From assembly GCF_014649375.1 (NCBI RefSeq), contig NZ_BMSX01000006.1, forward strand, positions 186,001-250,000: a DNA stretch of 64,000 nucleotides. The letters run 5' to 3'. The translations under genes and the position numbers were made by a program. The notes under the pieces are model-generated. The model did no database searches, was not told the origin of the DNA, and saw nothing but the letters and a program-made list of their open reading frames with translations. Shown here in pieces: positions 42,287 to 51,438 of this stretch. Numbering within the stretch: the first letter of the stretch is position 1; every line of letters starts with the position of its first letter. The stretch comes from Streptomyces aurantiogriseus (GTDB lineage: Bacteria > Actinomycetota > Actinomycetes > Streptomycetales > Streptomycetaceae).

Positions 42287-43351
42287 TCAGGCCTTCTTCG
42301 CGGAGCGGGGCTTGTAGGACAGGGCGAGGCGGCGGAAGGTGTTGTTCATCAGGACCGCGGCGAGGATGAGGATGCCGAGGATCAGGCTGGCCCAGTCGGA
42401 GTTCCAACCGGTGTAGTAGATGCCCTGGTTGACGATGGCGAACGTCAACGTGCCCAGCACGACGCCGACCACGGAGCCGTAGCCGCCGGTGAGCAGGACG
42501 CCGCCGATGACGACGGCGATGATGGAGTTGAAGACGAAGGACTGACCGTTGGCGACCTGGGCACCGTTGTAGAGGATGGTCTGGATCACGCCGACCAGGG
42601 CGGCGCCGAAGCCGCTGGCCATGTACAGGGCGATCTTCACCTTGTTGACCGGGATGCCGGTGGCGCGGGCGCTCTCCTTGTCGCCGCCGATCGCGAAGAT
42701 CCAGTTGCCGTACTTCATCATCTGCAGCACCACGGTGACCAGCACTGCCAGGCCCAGCCACCAGAAGATCGCGACCTCGAACTGGCCGGCGATCAGCTTC
42801 CCGAACAGGGCCTTCGACAGCGGGTCGGGGCTGACGGCGACGCTCGTGGTGCCGGTGGTGACGCGGGACAGACCGAGAGTGAGACCGGCCAGGCCGGACA
42901 GTGTGGCCAGTGTGACGACCAGGGAGTGCACGTTGGTGCGGGTGACGAGGATGCCGTTGAGCAGGCCGGTCAGCAGCCCGAGCCCGAGCGCACACACAAT
43001 GCCGACGATCATCGGGGCGCCCCAGTGGCCGGAGACGATGGCCAGCGTCATCGAGCTGCCGGCCAGCACCGACCCGACGGACACGTCGAGTTCACCGGCG
43101 ATCATCAGCAGCCCGACCGGGATGGCAATGATGCCGAGCTCGGAGGCGATGTTCAGCCAGCTCGCCGCGCCCGCCGGGGCGAGGAACTTCTCACCACCGA
43201 AGATCGCGAAGAAGACGAAGACGCTGATCGTTCCGATGAGCGCACCGACCTCGGGACGATGTCGCAGCTGGCCCAGCGAGCTCTCGGACTGCTTCGGGGG
43301 TGCGGCGGCGGGCTTCGTCCCGGCCGTCGTGTCGGGAAGTGAGGTTGTCAT
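42287..43351 (-). CDS. Sugar ABC transporter permease (CUT2/RbsC-like)
   Basis: 354 residues with about ten membrane helices. GIIAIPVGLLMIAGELDVSVGSV is typical of RbsC-like permeases, as is the late segment IAVVIGGVLLTGGYGSVVG. It follows the binding-protein gene by 114 bases and precedes the ATPase. Complete, unlike its counterpart at 48886. Confidence 0.92.
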   Translation of the reverse strand: MTTSLPDTTAGTKPAAAPPKQSESSLGQLRHRPEVGALIGTISVFVFFAIFGGEKFLAPAGAASWLNIASELGIIAIPVGLLMIAGELDVSVGSVLAGSSMTLAIVSGHWGAPMIVGIVCALGLGLLTGLLNGILVTRTNVHSLVVTLATLSGLAGLTLGLSRVTTGTTSVAVSPDPLSKALFGKLIAGQFEVAIFWWLGLAVLVTVVLQMMKYGNWIFAIGGDKESARATGIPVNKVKIALYMASGFGAALVGVIQTILYNGAQVANGQSFVFNSIIAVVIGGVLLTGGYGSVVGVVLGTLTFAIVNQGIYYTGWNSDWASLILGILILAAVLMNNTFRRLALSYKPRSAKKA

Positions 43352-43465
43352 CGGAGTGGTGTCACCTTCATGGATCCGGATGCGGTGCGAGGCAAGGCCT
43401 CAAGGAGGGGCACGGGCTCGAGGAGAGGTGCCGGACCCGGGTCGGGCCCGGCACCTGAGGGTGGG

Positions 43466-44557
43466 TCAGCGAACACCGGCCTTGGTGCCCGAGATCGCTG
43501 CCGCGACGTTGTCCTGGGTGACAAGGAGCGGGCCGGTCAGAAGCGGGTTCTGCGGCGGGAGCACGCCGTAGGACAGGTACTGGTTGGCGATCGACACGGC
43601 GTAGAAGCCCTGCAGGTACGGCTGTTGGTCGATGGCGAACAGCTGCTTGCCGTTCTTGATCCGGTCGAGCTGGCTCTGCGAGAGGTCGAAGGTGCCCAGC
43701 TTCACCTTGTCCCCGACCTTGGCCTGCTCGATGGCGGCCGCGGCGCTGTCCGCGTCCTGGACGCCGATCGTCACCAGTGCGTCGATGCTGCTGTCCTTCA
43801 GCAACGCGCCCTTGATCGCCTGGGTGACGGCGGACGGGTTGCCGAAGTTGGAGGAGGGCAGGGGCAGTTGCTTGGACTTGGCGCCCTTGCTCTCGGCGCC
43901 GTCCTTGATGCCCTTGCAGCGGGCTTCCTGGTTGGCCGAGCCGGGCACGGTGTTGACGCACAGGATGTTCTTGGCGCCCTCGTCGGCGAACTTGGCGCCG
44001 CCCGCCTTGCCCGCCTCGTAGTCGTCCGATCCGATGTACTTGATGGCGCCGGTCTTCTTGGCGGCGTCGACACCGCCCGAGTTGTAGATGAACACCTTGA
44101 CGCCCTTGGCGATGGCCTGCTTGATCGCGGAGTCCTGGTTCTCGGGCACCCAGTCGGGCACGAGGATCGCCGACGGGTTCTGCGACAGAGCGGTGAGTGT
44201 CAGTTTGGCGGCGTCCGGGCCGAGGTTGTCGTAGTTCTGCGGGCCCAGGAAGGTCACCTTCCCGCCGCCTGCGCTCACGAGCTTCGCCGCGTCCTCGCCG
44301 CCTCGCTTGATCGCGGACCAGAACGGGTCGTCGGGCTTGCCGCCGATGACGTAGATGGAGTTCTTGCCGTTGCTCTTCGTGCCGGACGCCGATCCGCCGC
44401 CGGCCGACGCCGTCGCCTGCCCCGTGTCGCCGCCTTTGGCCTTGCCGCTGGCGCACCCGGTCAGCGCGGCCGCCGTCAGGGCAAGCAGGCTCACCGCGGT
44501 CAGAGCTCTTCGGGAAAGACGGCGACCGAGCGGTCGGCCGGGCTGCTTGCGTTCCAT
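43466..44557 (-). CDS. Sugar ABC transporter substrate-binding lipoprotein
   Basis: 363 residues; AAGGAG precedes the ATG. The signal ends in the lipobox LTGC. The periplasmic-binding-protein I (RbsB-like) fold is shown by YVIGGKPDDPFWSAIKRGGEDAAKL and later GTFDLSQSQLDRIKNGKQLFAIDQQPYLQG. First gene of the minus-strand transport operon, behind a promoter and LacI-type operator (44856-44910). It is related to the binding protein at 47864 and is likely to bind inositol or a related sugar. Confidence 0.92.
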   Translation of the reverse strand: MERKQPGRPLGRRLSRRALTAVSLLALTAAALTGCASGKAKGGDTGQATASAGGGSASGTKSNGKNSIYVIGGKPDDPFWSAIKRGGEDAAKLVSAGGGKVTFLGPQNYDNLGPDAAKLTLTALSQNPSAILVPDWVPENQDSAIKQAIAKGVKVFIYNSGGVDAAKKTGAIKYIGSDDYEAGKAGGAKFADEGAKNILCVNTVPGSANQEARCKGIKDGAESKGAKSKQLPLPSSNFGNPSAVTQAIKGALLKDSSIDALVTIGVQDADSAAAAIEQAKVGDKVKLGTFDLSQSQLDRIKNGKQLFAIDQQPYLQGFYAVSIANQYLSYGVLPPQNPLLTGPLLVTQDNVAAAISGTKAGVR

Positions 44558-44855
44558 GTGCTGGTTACTCCTTCGTGCGATGCCAAGGTGGCGGGGGGAG
44601 CGTGGCGCCGACTGCGTCGGTCCGGTGGTGCTGCGCTGCGTCGTCGGACATGACGGGGCGCAGCCGAGCAGGGGAGGCGGGCTGCGCCCCGGGCGTGGGG
44701 GTCCTCGGTGACGGGTGGGCCGAGGTCGGTGGTCCCGCCGGCGGTCCGTGCGGTGGGCCTGGGGCGGTGCGGCCCGAATTATTACGCCGGGATAACTTTC
44801 CGGGTATGCCCCGGCACCGCAGGCGGCAATGGTGACCCATTCGTTCCGCAATCTC

Positions 44856-44910
44856 TTTAAATCGCTTTAAGCGGTGCGCAGAGCATGCTTGCGTTTCGGG
44901 AACGTGTCAA
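44856..44910 (-). promoter_or_regulatory. Promoter and LacI-type operator of the ABC operon
   Basis: On the minus strand TTGACA (44905-44910), a 17-base spacer and CATGCT (44882-44887) are followed by CTTAAAGCGATTTAAA (44856-44871), a variant of the palindrome CTTAAAGCGCTTTAAG. Its place just past the likely transcription start suits repression. It faces the operon starting at 44557, about 300 bases away. Confidence 0.7.
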
Positions 44911-44962
44911 GAGTTCGCTCCGAAATGCGCGCTTCAGTTACGTCCGCCGCACTGCACGGCGG

Positions 44963-46000
44963 TCAGCGCGTCCTGGCCGTGGTCCCGCGTACAACGAGGG
45001 AGGGCGCGAGGACGATCTCGCGGGGCGTGGTGCGGCCGCGCTCGAGGCGTTCCATGGCTGCCGCCACCGAATGCCGCGCCTGTTCCTCGGCGTTCTGGCT
45101 CACGGTGGTCAGGTCGAAGCAGGCCAGCCGGGAGAGGGCGTCGTCGTCGTAGCCGACGACGGAGACGGTGCCGGGGATGTCGACTCCGGCCCTGCGCAAA
45201 GCGGTGAGGAGACCGATGGCGCACTGGTCGTTGTACGCCACGACAGCGCTCGGAAGATCACCGCTGTCGAGGAGGTCTCGGCCGGCCCGCTCGCCCGCCG
45301 CCTCGGTGATGTCCCCGTGCAGCACCCTGATGCGCTCGTCGAGCCCGTGGCGGCGCATGGCGTCCCGGTAGCCGCGGCGCCGGTCGGTGACGATGACCCC
45401 CTTGCCGCCGTCGACGTAGGCGATGGAACGGTGTCCCAGGGCGACCAGATGGTCGACGACCTGGCCGACCCCGTCGTCATCGGCGGTGCGTACCACGTCG
45501 AGATCGGCCTCGGCGATGCGGCGCCCCACGGAGATGACGGGCGCCTTGCGGTCGAGCTCGGCGAGGACGGGGGCAGGGGACACCGAGCCGAGGAGGATCA
45601 GCGCCTCGCAGCGGAAGGCCAGCAGCGTCTCGAGGACCGTGCTCTCGTCGCGAGTTCGCGTCAGGGTGCTCAGGACGAGGTCGTAGCCGACCTCCTCGGC
45701 AGCCGTGTGCAGATGCTCGACCAGTTCCGCGTGGAAGGGGCTGTGGATGTCGACCATGACGCCGAGCAGCCGGCTGCGCCTGCTGGCCAGCGCGCTGGCG
45801 TTGCGGTCGGGGCGGTAGCCGAGTTCGGCAGCGGCCTTCAGAACGCGCCGGCGAGTGCGCTCGCTGGGGCCGGCCACGTTGCGCAGCACCAGGGACACCG
45901 ACGCCGTGGACAGGCCCACGCGCGCGGCGACGTCCTCCAGTCGGGGACGCGGAGTCGCGCCATTGCCACCTGCGGGGTGAGCGGAGTCGAGATCGTCCAC
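44963..46000 (-). CDS. LacI-family transcriptional regulator (copy 1)
   Basis: 345 residues from a GTG. The helix-turn-helix reads PRLEDVAARVGLSTASVSLV with hinge LASRRSRLLGVMVD, followed by a sugar-binding domain. It is a close paralogue of the regulator at 46561. The gene lies between the ABC operon promoter and a divergent promoter with an operator. It probably binds the CTTAAAGCGCTTTAAG-type sites and releases them when the sugar is present. Confidence 0.93.
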   Translation of the reverse strand: MDDLDSAHPAGGNGATPRPRLEDVAARVGLSTASVSLVLRNVAGPSERTRRRVLKAAAELGYRPDRNASALASRRSRLLGVMVDIHSPFHAELVEHLHTAAEEVGYDLVLSTLTRTRDESTVLETLLAFRCEALILLGSVSPAPVLAELDRKAPVISVGRRIAEADLDVVRTADDDGVGQVVDHLVALGHRSIAYVDGGKGVIVTDRRRGYRDAMRRHGLDERIRVLHGDITEAAGERAGRDLLDSGDLPSAVVAYNDQCAIGLLTALRRAGVDIPGTVSVVGYDDDALSRLACFDLTTVSQNAEEQARHSVAAAMERLERGRTTPREIVLAPSLVVRGTTARTR

Positions 46001-46030
46001 TTGGTCTCCCGTCGATTTATGGCATCACTC

Positions 46031-46083
46031 TTGACATGCCCCTGTGAGGCCGCTGATAGTAACAGCGCTTAAAACGCTCTAAA
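46031..46083 (+). promoter_or_regulatory. Divergent promoter and operator with no gene left downstream
   Basis: TTGACA (46031-46036), 18 bases, GATAGT (46055-46060), then CTTAAAACGCTCTAAA (46068-46083). This is the same arrangement as at 47631-47683, which serves an intact gene. Here the plus-strand side runs into 480 bases with no recognised gene. Confidence 0.65.
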
Positions 46084-46560
46084 TTTGTCATTGGTCAAAA
46101 CCCTGCCCAGTGCCGATCGGCACCAACGGCTGGTTCGAGCCCTAATGCGGTTGCGCCGCTCGCGGGCCTTCTCGGCGCGCCGCACCTCCTGACGAGCTCT
46201 GCGGCGGCGTTCCGGGTGCTCTTGGTGAAGTGACCGCCGCTCGGTCGGCGCCTCGCATGTGGCTGAGGACGGTCAGCGCGCTGAGTGCGAGCTGGTGGCG
46301 ATCTTGGACTTGCCGTGCGCAGCCAAGGCCGTGACTTCGCGTTCGCAGCCGGTCAGGACTTTGACGGCTTCGGGCAGCGTAAGGAAGCCGCCTGTGCCCG
46401 GGCGCTACGTACTACTGGACGATCCGATGGGCTTTTGCCTGCCCCTTTTCGACGGACAGGGCGCACCTGACGTCAGCCATGCACGGCGCAGGCCGCATCC
46501 CCCTCCTCACACACTCGAGCAAGACGACCCCGCTCGCGGTGGCGCATCCGGCGGCATGCG
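46084..46560. other. Gene-poor spacer between the two lacI paralogues
   Basis: No gene is recognised in these ~480 bases; a 163-codon frame at 46259 overlaps the next gene and looks spurious. Given the intact promoter and operator in front of it, this may be the leftover of a lost transport gene. Confidence 0.35.
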
Positions 46561-47592
46561 TCAGGCGGGTGCGGCCGTGGTGCCGCGCACGACGAGGCGC
46601 GGGGCGAGAACCACCTCGCGGGGTTCGGTGCGGTCCTGGTCGAGGCGTTCGACCGCGGCGGTCACCGCGTGCCGGGCCTGCTCCTCGGCGTTCTGGCTGA
46701 CGGTGGTCAGGTTGAAGCAGCTCAGCCGGGAGAGGGCATCGTCGTCGTAGCCGGCCACGGACACCTCGCCCGGGACGGAGACGCCGGCGCGGGCGAGGGC
46801 GGCCAGGACGCCGATGGCGGACGGGTCGTTGTAGGTGAGGACAGCGGTGGGCAGGCTGTCGCCCTCGAGGAGCTTGCGGGCGGCGCGTTCGCCGGCTGCT
46901 TCGGTGTGGTCGCCGTGCAGGATCCGGATGTGGTCGTCAAGGCCATGGCGGCGCATGGCGGTGCGGTAGCCGCGGCGGCGGTCGGTGGCGATGACGCCCT
47001 TGCCGCCGTCGACGTAGACGATCTCGCGATGACCGAGGCCGACCAGGTGGTCGACCAGCTGGCCGACACCGTCGTCGTCGGCGGTGCGTACGACGTCCAG
47101 GGCGGCGTCGGAGATGCGACGACCGACGGCGATGACGGGCGCCTTGTTGTCCAGGGTGGCGAGCGTGTCCGCAGGCGCGGTCGGACCGAGGAGTATCAGG
47201 GCCTCGCTGCGGAAGGCGAGAAGCGTCTCCACCGCGGTGTGTTCGTCGCGGGTGCGAGTCTGGGTGCTGAGGACGAGGTCGTAGCCGACCTCCTCGGCCG
47301 CGGTGTGCAGATGCTCGACCAGTTCGGCGTGGAACGGTCGATGGATGTCGACCATGACGCCGAGCAGCCGGCTGCGCCTGCTGGCGAGCGTGCTGGCGGT
47401 GCGGTCCACCTGGTAGCCGAGGTCGGCGGCCGCCTTCAGGACCCGCTGCCGGGTGCGCTCACTCGGCCCGGGCACTCCGCGCAGCACCAGAGACACCGAC
47501 GCCGTGGACAGGCCCACCCGTGCGGCCACGTCCTCCAACCTGGGGCGTTTGTGCGCGCCGTTCTGGTGATGCGCGGATCCACCGTTACCCAC
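46561..47592 (-). CDS. LacI-family transcriptional regulator (copy 2)
   Basis: 343 residues from a GTG with GGGGAGG upstream; the open frame continues further but those residues look non-coding. HTH RPRLEDVAARVGLSTASVSL, hinge LASRRSRLLGVMVDIHRPFH, and the sugar-binding domain match copy 1 along the whole length, with most differences in the effector domain. It is divergent from the binding protein at 47864 and shares the operator at 47668-47683. The two copies may answer to different ligands at the same kind of site. Confidence 0.93.
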   Translation of the reverse strand: MGNGGSAHHQNGAHKRPRLEDVAARVGLSTASVSLVLRGVPGPSERTRQRVLKAAADLGYQVDRTASTLASRRSRLLGVMVDIHRPFHAELVEHLHTAAEEVGYDLVLSTQTRTRDEHTAVETLLAFRSEALILLGPTAPADTLATLDNKAPVIAVGRRISDAALDVVRTADDDGVGQLVDHLVGLGHREIVYVDGGKGVIATDRRRGYRTAMRRHGLDDHIRILHGDHTEAAGERAARKLLEGDSLPTAVLTYNDPSAIGVLAALARAGVSVPGEVSVAGYDDDALSRLSCFNLTTVSQNAEEQARHAVTAAVERLDQDRTEPREVVLAPRLVVRGTTAAPA

Positions 47593-47630
47593 TTGCGCCT
47601 CCCCGCGGCAAATCTCCTCGTGCAACACCC

Positions 47631-47683
47631 TTGACACCCTCAGGAAACGCGACCGATAGTACCAGCACTTAAAGCGCTTTAAT
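47631..47683 (+). promoter_or_regulatory. Promoter and operator of the orphan binding-protein gene
   Basis: TTGACA (47631-47636), an 18-base spacer, GATAGT (47655-47660), and the near-perfect palindrome CTTAAAGCGCTTTAAT (47668-47683) eight bases later. It faces the gene at 47864. Confidence 0.75.
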
Positions 47684-47863
47684 TTGTCCTGTTGTTCCAA
47701 CGAACTCAGCCCTGAAGCGCGACGCCCTACCGCCGGCATCGCGCGCTCGGACACCGGCCTCTCCACCTCCACCAGCCGCTTGCGAGGCCTGGTCACCACT
47801 CCCCTACAGCGGCCCACCCGAAGTCCGCGGCCCCCGCTCCCCTTCGCACAGTGAGGTGCACGC

Positions 47864-48886
47864 ATGAACCGCACAGCGCTTCCCCGCTCCCGCAGAATCG
47901 TCCCCGTCGTGGCCGTGGCCGCAGCGGCCGCCCTGACCCTGGCCGGCTGTTCCAGCAGCTCCGGCGGCAAGAAGGCAGAGGAGGAGGAGGCCGGCAACGT
48001 CTCCGCGGGCAAGGCCAGTACCCCCCGCATGACCATCGCGATGGTCACCCATGCACCCTCCGGCGACACCTTCTGGGACACCATTCGCAAGGGCGCGGAG
48101 GCCGCGGCCGCTAAGGACAACGTCAAGCTGATCTACTCGAACGACGAGAACGCCGGCGACCAGGCCAACCTGGTGCAGAACGCGATCGACCAGAAGGTCG
48201 ACGGGATCGCCGTAACCCTGGCCAAGCCGGACGCCCTGAAGGCAGTGGTCGCCAAGGCGGAGAAGGCCGGCATCCCGGTCGTCGGCCTCAACGCGGGCCT
48301 GAGCGTCTGGAAGCAGCAGGGCCTGCTGTCGTTCTTCGGGCAGGACGAGTCCGTCTCCGGCCAGGCCCTCGGCTCCAAGCTCAACGGCACCGGCGCCAAG
48401 CACGCCCTGTGCGTGATCCAGGCCCAGGGCGACGTGAACCTGGAACAGCGCTGCGACGGCGTGAAGAAGACCTTCAGCGGCAAGACGGACATCCTCTACG
48501 TCAACGGCACCGACATGCCGTCCGTGAAGTCGACGATCACCGCCAAGCTCAAGCAGGACTCCTCCATCGACGAGGTGGTCACCCTCGGCGCCCCGATCGC
48601 GCTGACGGCGGAGCAGGCCGTGTCCGAGGGCGGCAGCAAGGCGAAGATCGCCACCTTCGACCTCAACAAGGACCTCGTCTCCGCCATCCAGAACGGCAAG
48701 ATCCAGTTCGCCGTAGACCAGCAGCCCTACCTCCAGGGCTACCTCGCTGTCGACTCCCTGTGGCTGTACAAGACCAACGGCAACTTCAGCGGCGGCGGCG
48801 AGCAGCCCGTGCTGACCGGCCCCGCCTTCGTCGACAAGTCGAACGTCGACGCGGTGGCCAAGTTCGCCGCGAAGGGCACGCGGTGA
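47864..48886 (+). CDS. Sugar ABC transporter substrate-binding lipoprotein (orphan)
   Basis: 340 residues. The signal ends LAGC (lipobox), then an RbsB-like fold: ITIAMVTH-type start (TIAMVTHAPSGDTFWDTIRK), VDGIAVTLAKPDALKAVV and ATFDLNKDLVSAIQNGKIQF. The operon once contained its own permease and ATPase, but both are ruined just downstream. It may now work with the complete ABC importer at 41493-44557, or not at all. It is controlled by the upstream LacI-type operator. Confidence 0.9.
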   Translation: MNRTALPRSRRIVPVVAVAAAAALTLAGCSSSSGGKKAEEEEAGNVSAGKASTPRMTIAMVTHAPSGDTFWDTIRKGAEAAAAKDNVKLIYSNDENAGDQANLVQNAIDQKVDGIAVTLAKPDALKAVVAKAEKAGIPVVGLNAGLSVWKQQGLLSFFGQDESVSGQALGSKLNGTGAKHALCVIQAQGDVNLEQRCDGVKKTFSGKTDILYVNGTDMPSVKSTITAKLKQDSSIDEVVTLGAPIALTAEQAVSEGGSKAKIATFDLNKDLVSAIQNGKIQFAVDQQPYLQGYLAVDSLWLYKTNGNFSGGGEQPVLTGPAFVDKSNVDAVAKFAAKGTR

Positions 48887-49242
48887 TGAGCGTGACCCAG
48901 CATGCTGAGCCGGCGGTGACCACACCGCCGGCCTCCGGACCCGGCAAGGAGACCGACGGGCGGACCAAGCGGCGGCCCTTGGCGCTTCAGCTGCTCGCCC
49001 GACCCGAGGTCGGCGTCTTCCTCGGCGCCGTCGCGGTGTTCGTGTTCTTCCTCGTCGCAGCACCTCCGGTTCGTGACGGCAGCTCGATGGCCAACATCCT
49101 CTACCAGTCGTCGACGATCGGGATCATGGCGCTGCCGGTCGCGCTGCTCATGATCGGCGGTGAGTTCGACCTGTCGGCCGGCGTCGCGGTGATCACCTCG
49201 GCGCTGACCGCCAGCATGGTCGCCTTCCAGTCGAAGCACTGA
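48886..49242 (+). pseudogene. Sugar ABC permease, truncated after ~118 residues
   Basis: The frame begins at an ATG overlapping the binding-protein stop and matches the first third of the permease at 42287 (RPEVGVFLGAVAVFVFF, GIMALPVALLMIGGEFDLSAGV). After TASMVAFQ it ends in SKH and a stop, and ~240 residues that a CUT2 permease should have are missing. Confidence 0.8.
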
Positions 49243-49382
49243 CCAACCACATGGCCGGCGGTGCCGAACTCGCCGCGCTCAAGCACGAGTTGTCCCAGGT
49301 CCGCGGCGTCGATGTCGAGGAACTCCCCGAAGAGGAAGACCTCACCGCACCCGTGGCCACCGCTCGCGAGGGCTCCGCCTGA
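49228..49382 (+). pseudogene. Tail of a sugar ABC ATP-binding protein
   Basis: In a second frame the sequence reads EALTNHMAGGAELAALKHEL and on to a stop at 49382, aligning with the C-terminus EITDLMAGGEAMADLEAEL of the ATPase at 41493. No ATPase start or core is present, so a deletion has joined permease front to ATPase tail. Confidence 0.75.
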
Positions 49383-49430
49383 CCACCGCCCACGATCCCC
49401 CCTTTCCTACTGACCGGAAGGCATTCCGCC

Positions 49431-50288
49431 ATGAAGATCGCCCTCGACCCGTACATGATCCGCAACGTCCCGTTGCTCGAACTCCCCTCTGTGGTGGCCG
49501 AGTTGGGATACGAGTGGATCGAACTGTCCCCCCGGGAGGACTTCATCCCGTTCTTCCGCCACCCGCGCGTCGACGACGCGACGGTCCGCAAGTTCCGCAA
49601 GGCGCTGGACTCGGCGGGTGTCGGGATCTCCTCGCTGCTGCCGCTGTTCCGCTGGTCCGGCCCGGACGAGGACGCCCGCCAGGCCGCGGTACGGTACTGG
49701 AAGCGCTCGATCCAGATCGCCGCGGACCTCGGCGTGGACAGCATGATCTCCGAGTTCAACGGCCGGCCGGAGGACTCCGACCGCAGCGAAGCGCAGTTCT
49801 GGAAGTCGCTGGACGAGCTGCTGCCGGTGTTCGAGCGGGAGGGCATCAAGCTCGCGCTGGAACCGCACCCGGACGACTTCATCGAGAACGGCTACGACGC
49901 GATCAACCTGATCCGGGGCATCAACAACCCCAACGTCACCTTCCTCTACTGCGCCCCGCACACCTTCCACATCGGCAACGACGCCGCCGGCATCATCAAG
50001 TACGCCGGCGACCTGCTCACCCACGTCCACCTGGCCGACGCGTTCGACCACACCGCCTCGTCCGGCAACCGGTACATCCTCAACCCGCCCGGCACCCCGG
50101 CCCGCATCCACCAGCACCTGGACATCGGCCAGGGCGAGGTCGACTTCGACGAGCTCTTCCGCGAGCTGCGCGCGAACGGCTTCGACGGGACCCTGACCGC
50201 CTGCGTCTTCGCCTGGGAGGAACGGGCCAAGGAATCGTCGGTGTTCATGCGGGACAAGATCGCCGAGTACCTGGCGCGCTGGTCCTGA
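49431..50288 (+). CDS. Sugar phosphate isomerase/epimerase (TIM-barrel), inositol-type
   Basis: 285 residues. Xylose-isomerase-like TIM barrel: KIALDPYMIR, AELGYEWIELSPREDFIPF, the Glu ligands in SEFNGRP and KLALEPHPDDFIEN, and HVHLADAF. Such proteins include inosose dehydratases and IolH-type isomerases. It was the last gene of the broken transport operon and may act early in cyclitol breakdown. Exact reaction not determined. Confidence 0.8.
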   Translation: MKIALDPYMIRNVPLLELPSVVAELGYEWIELSPREDFIPFFRHPRVDDATVRKFRKALDSAGVGISSLLPLFRWSGPDEDARQAAVRYWKRSIQIAADLGVDSMISEFNGRPEDSDRSEAQFWKSLDELLPVFEREGIKLALEPHPDDFIENGYDAINLIRGINNPNVTFLYCAPHTFHIGNDAAGIIKYAGDLLTHVHLADAFDHTASSGNRYILNPPGTPARIHQHLDIGQGEVDFDELFRELRANGFDGTLTACVFAWEERAKESSVFMRDKIAEYLARWS

Positions 50289-50342
50289 CGGCGCGCGGTC
50301 TCTGGTCGGCAACCACTTGAGACAGCTCGTCGTAACAACCTA

Positions 50343-50403
50343 TTGACATGACATTTGAGTTGAGGGCATCGTTCTCCGTGAGGCGCTTTTAAAGCGCTTT
50401 AAG
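50343..50403 (+). promoter_or_regulatory. iol operon promoter and LacI-type operator
   Basis: TTGACA at 50343-50348 with a weak -10 (CATCGT at 50367-50372, 18-base spacer), and TTTAAAGCGCTTTAAG at 50388-50403. The palindrome matches the others, 54 bases before the iolC start. Confidence 0.65.
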
Positions 50404-50456
50404 TCCCACTCCACTCCACACCCCCGGAATCTCCGGAGCGAAGGGAAACCAGCGTT

Positions 50457-51434
50457 ATGCCGTTCGAAGTGTTGACCATCGGCCGTGTGGGAGTGGACGT
50501 GTATCCGCTCCAGACGGGGGTGGGGCTGGCGGAGGTCACCTCGTTCGGCAAGTACCTGGGCGGCAGCCCCACGAACGTCGCCGTCGCCGCCGCCCGTTAC
50601 GGCCGCTCCGCCGCCGTGATCACCAAGACGGGCCGGGATCCGTTCGGCGACTTCGTCCGTACCGCCCTGGAGGGCTACGGCGTCGACGTCCGCTTCGTCG
50701 GTACGTCGGACATCGCGCCGACGCCGGTGACGTTCTGCGAGATCTTCCCGCCGGACGACTTCCCGCTGTACTTCTACCGCCTGCCCAAGGCCCCCGACCT
50801 GGACATCCGACCGGGAGAACTGGACCTGGCGGCGATACGGGACGCTCAGGTCTTCTGGATCACCGGCACGGGCCTGAGCGAGGAGCCGAGCCGCTCGGCC
50901 ACCCTCGCCGCCCTCGCCCACCGCGCCAAGGCGGGCACGACGATCTTCGACCTCGACTGGCGGCCGATGTTCTGGGCCGACCCGTCCCAGGCGCGCTCGT
51001 ACTACTCCGAGGTCCTGCGCCACACCACCGTAGCCGTGGGCAACCTCGACGAGTGCGAGGTGGCGACCGGCGAACGTGAGCCCTACGCCGCTGCCAAGGC
51101 GCTGCTCGACGCGGGCGTGGAGCTGGCCGTGGTGAAGCAGGGCCCCAAGGGTGTCCTGGCGATGGACCGCGACGGCTCGGTCGCCGAGATTCCGCCGGTG
51201 CCTGTGGACGTCGTCAATGGGCTCGGCGCCGGGGATGCCTTCGGCGGGGCGCTGTGCCACGGCCTGCTGTCCGGCTGGGACACCCGCCGCACGGTGTCCT
51301 TCGCCAACGCCGCCGGCGCCCTCGCCGCGGGCCGCCTGTCCTGCTCCGACGCAATGCCCACTCAGGCCGAGGTCGAAGAGAAGCTCCGCTCCGCGGCCCC
51401 TGCCGCCCTCGACGCTGCCCAGCGAAAGGTATGA
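50457..51434 (+). CDS. iolC: 5-dehydro-2-deoxygluconokinase
   Basis: 325 residues of the PfkB/ribokinase family. The N-terminal GRVGVDVYPLQ and GGSPTNVAVAAARYG bind sugar, and NGLGAGDAFGGALCHGLL holds the catalytic Asp and anion hole. In the iol pathway this phosphorylates 2-deoxy-5-keto-gluconate. It leads an operon of closely packed genes (spacers 4-35 bases or overlaps) through to 60327. Confidence 0.92.
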   Translation: MPFEVLTIGRVGVDVYPLQTGVGLAEVTSFGKYLGGSPTNVAVAAARYGRSAAVITKTGRDPFGDFVRTALEGYGVDVRFVGTSDIAPTPVTFCEIFPPDDFPLYFYRLPKAPDLDIRPGELDLAAIRDAQVFWITGTGLSEEPSRSATLAALAHRAKAGTTIFDLDWRPMFWADPSQARSYYSEVLRHTTVAVGNLDECEVATGEREPYAAAKALLDAGVELAVVKQGPKGVLAMDRDGSVAEIPPVPVDVVNGLGAGDAFGGALCHGLLSGWDTRRTVSFANAAGALAAGRLSCSDAMPTQAEVEEKLRSAAPAALDAAQRKV

Positions 51435-51438
51435 CGAC

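Noticed and set aside
46120..46150. GGTTCGAGCCC resembling a tRNA T-arm
   Set aside because: No acceptor, D or anticodon arms can be folded around it, so it is not a tRNA or an integrase-type attachment site.
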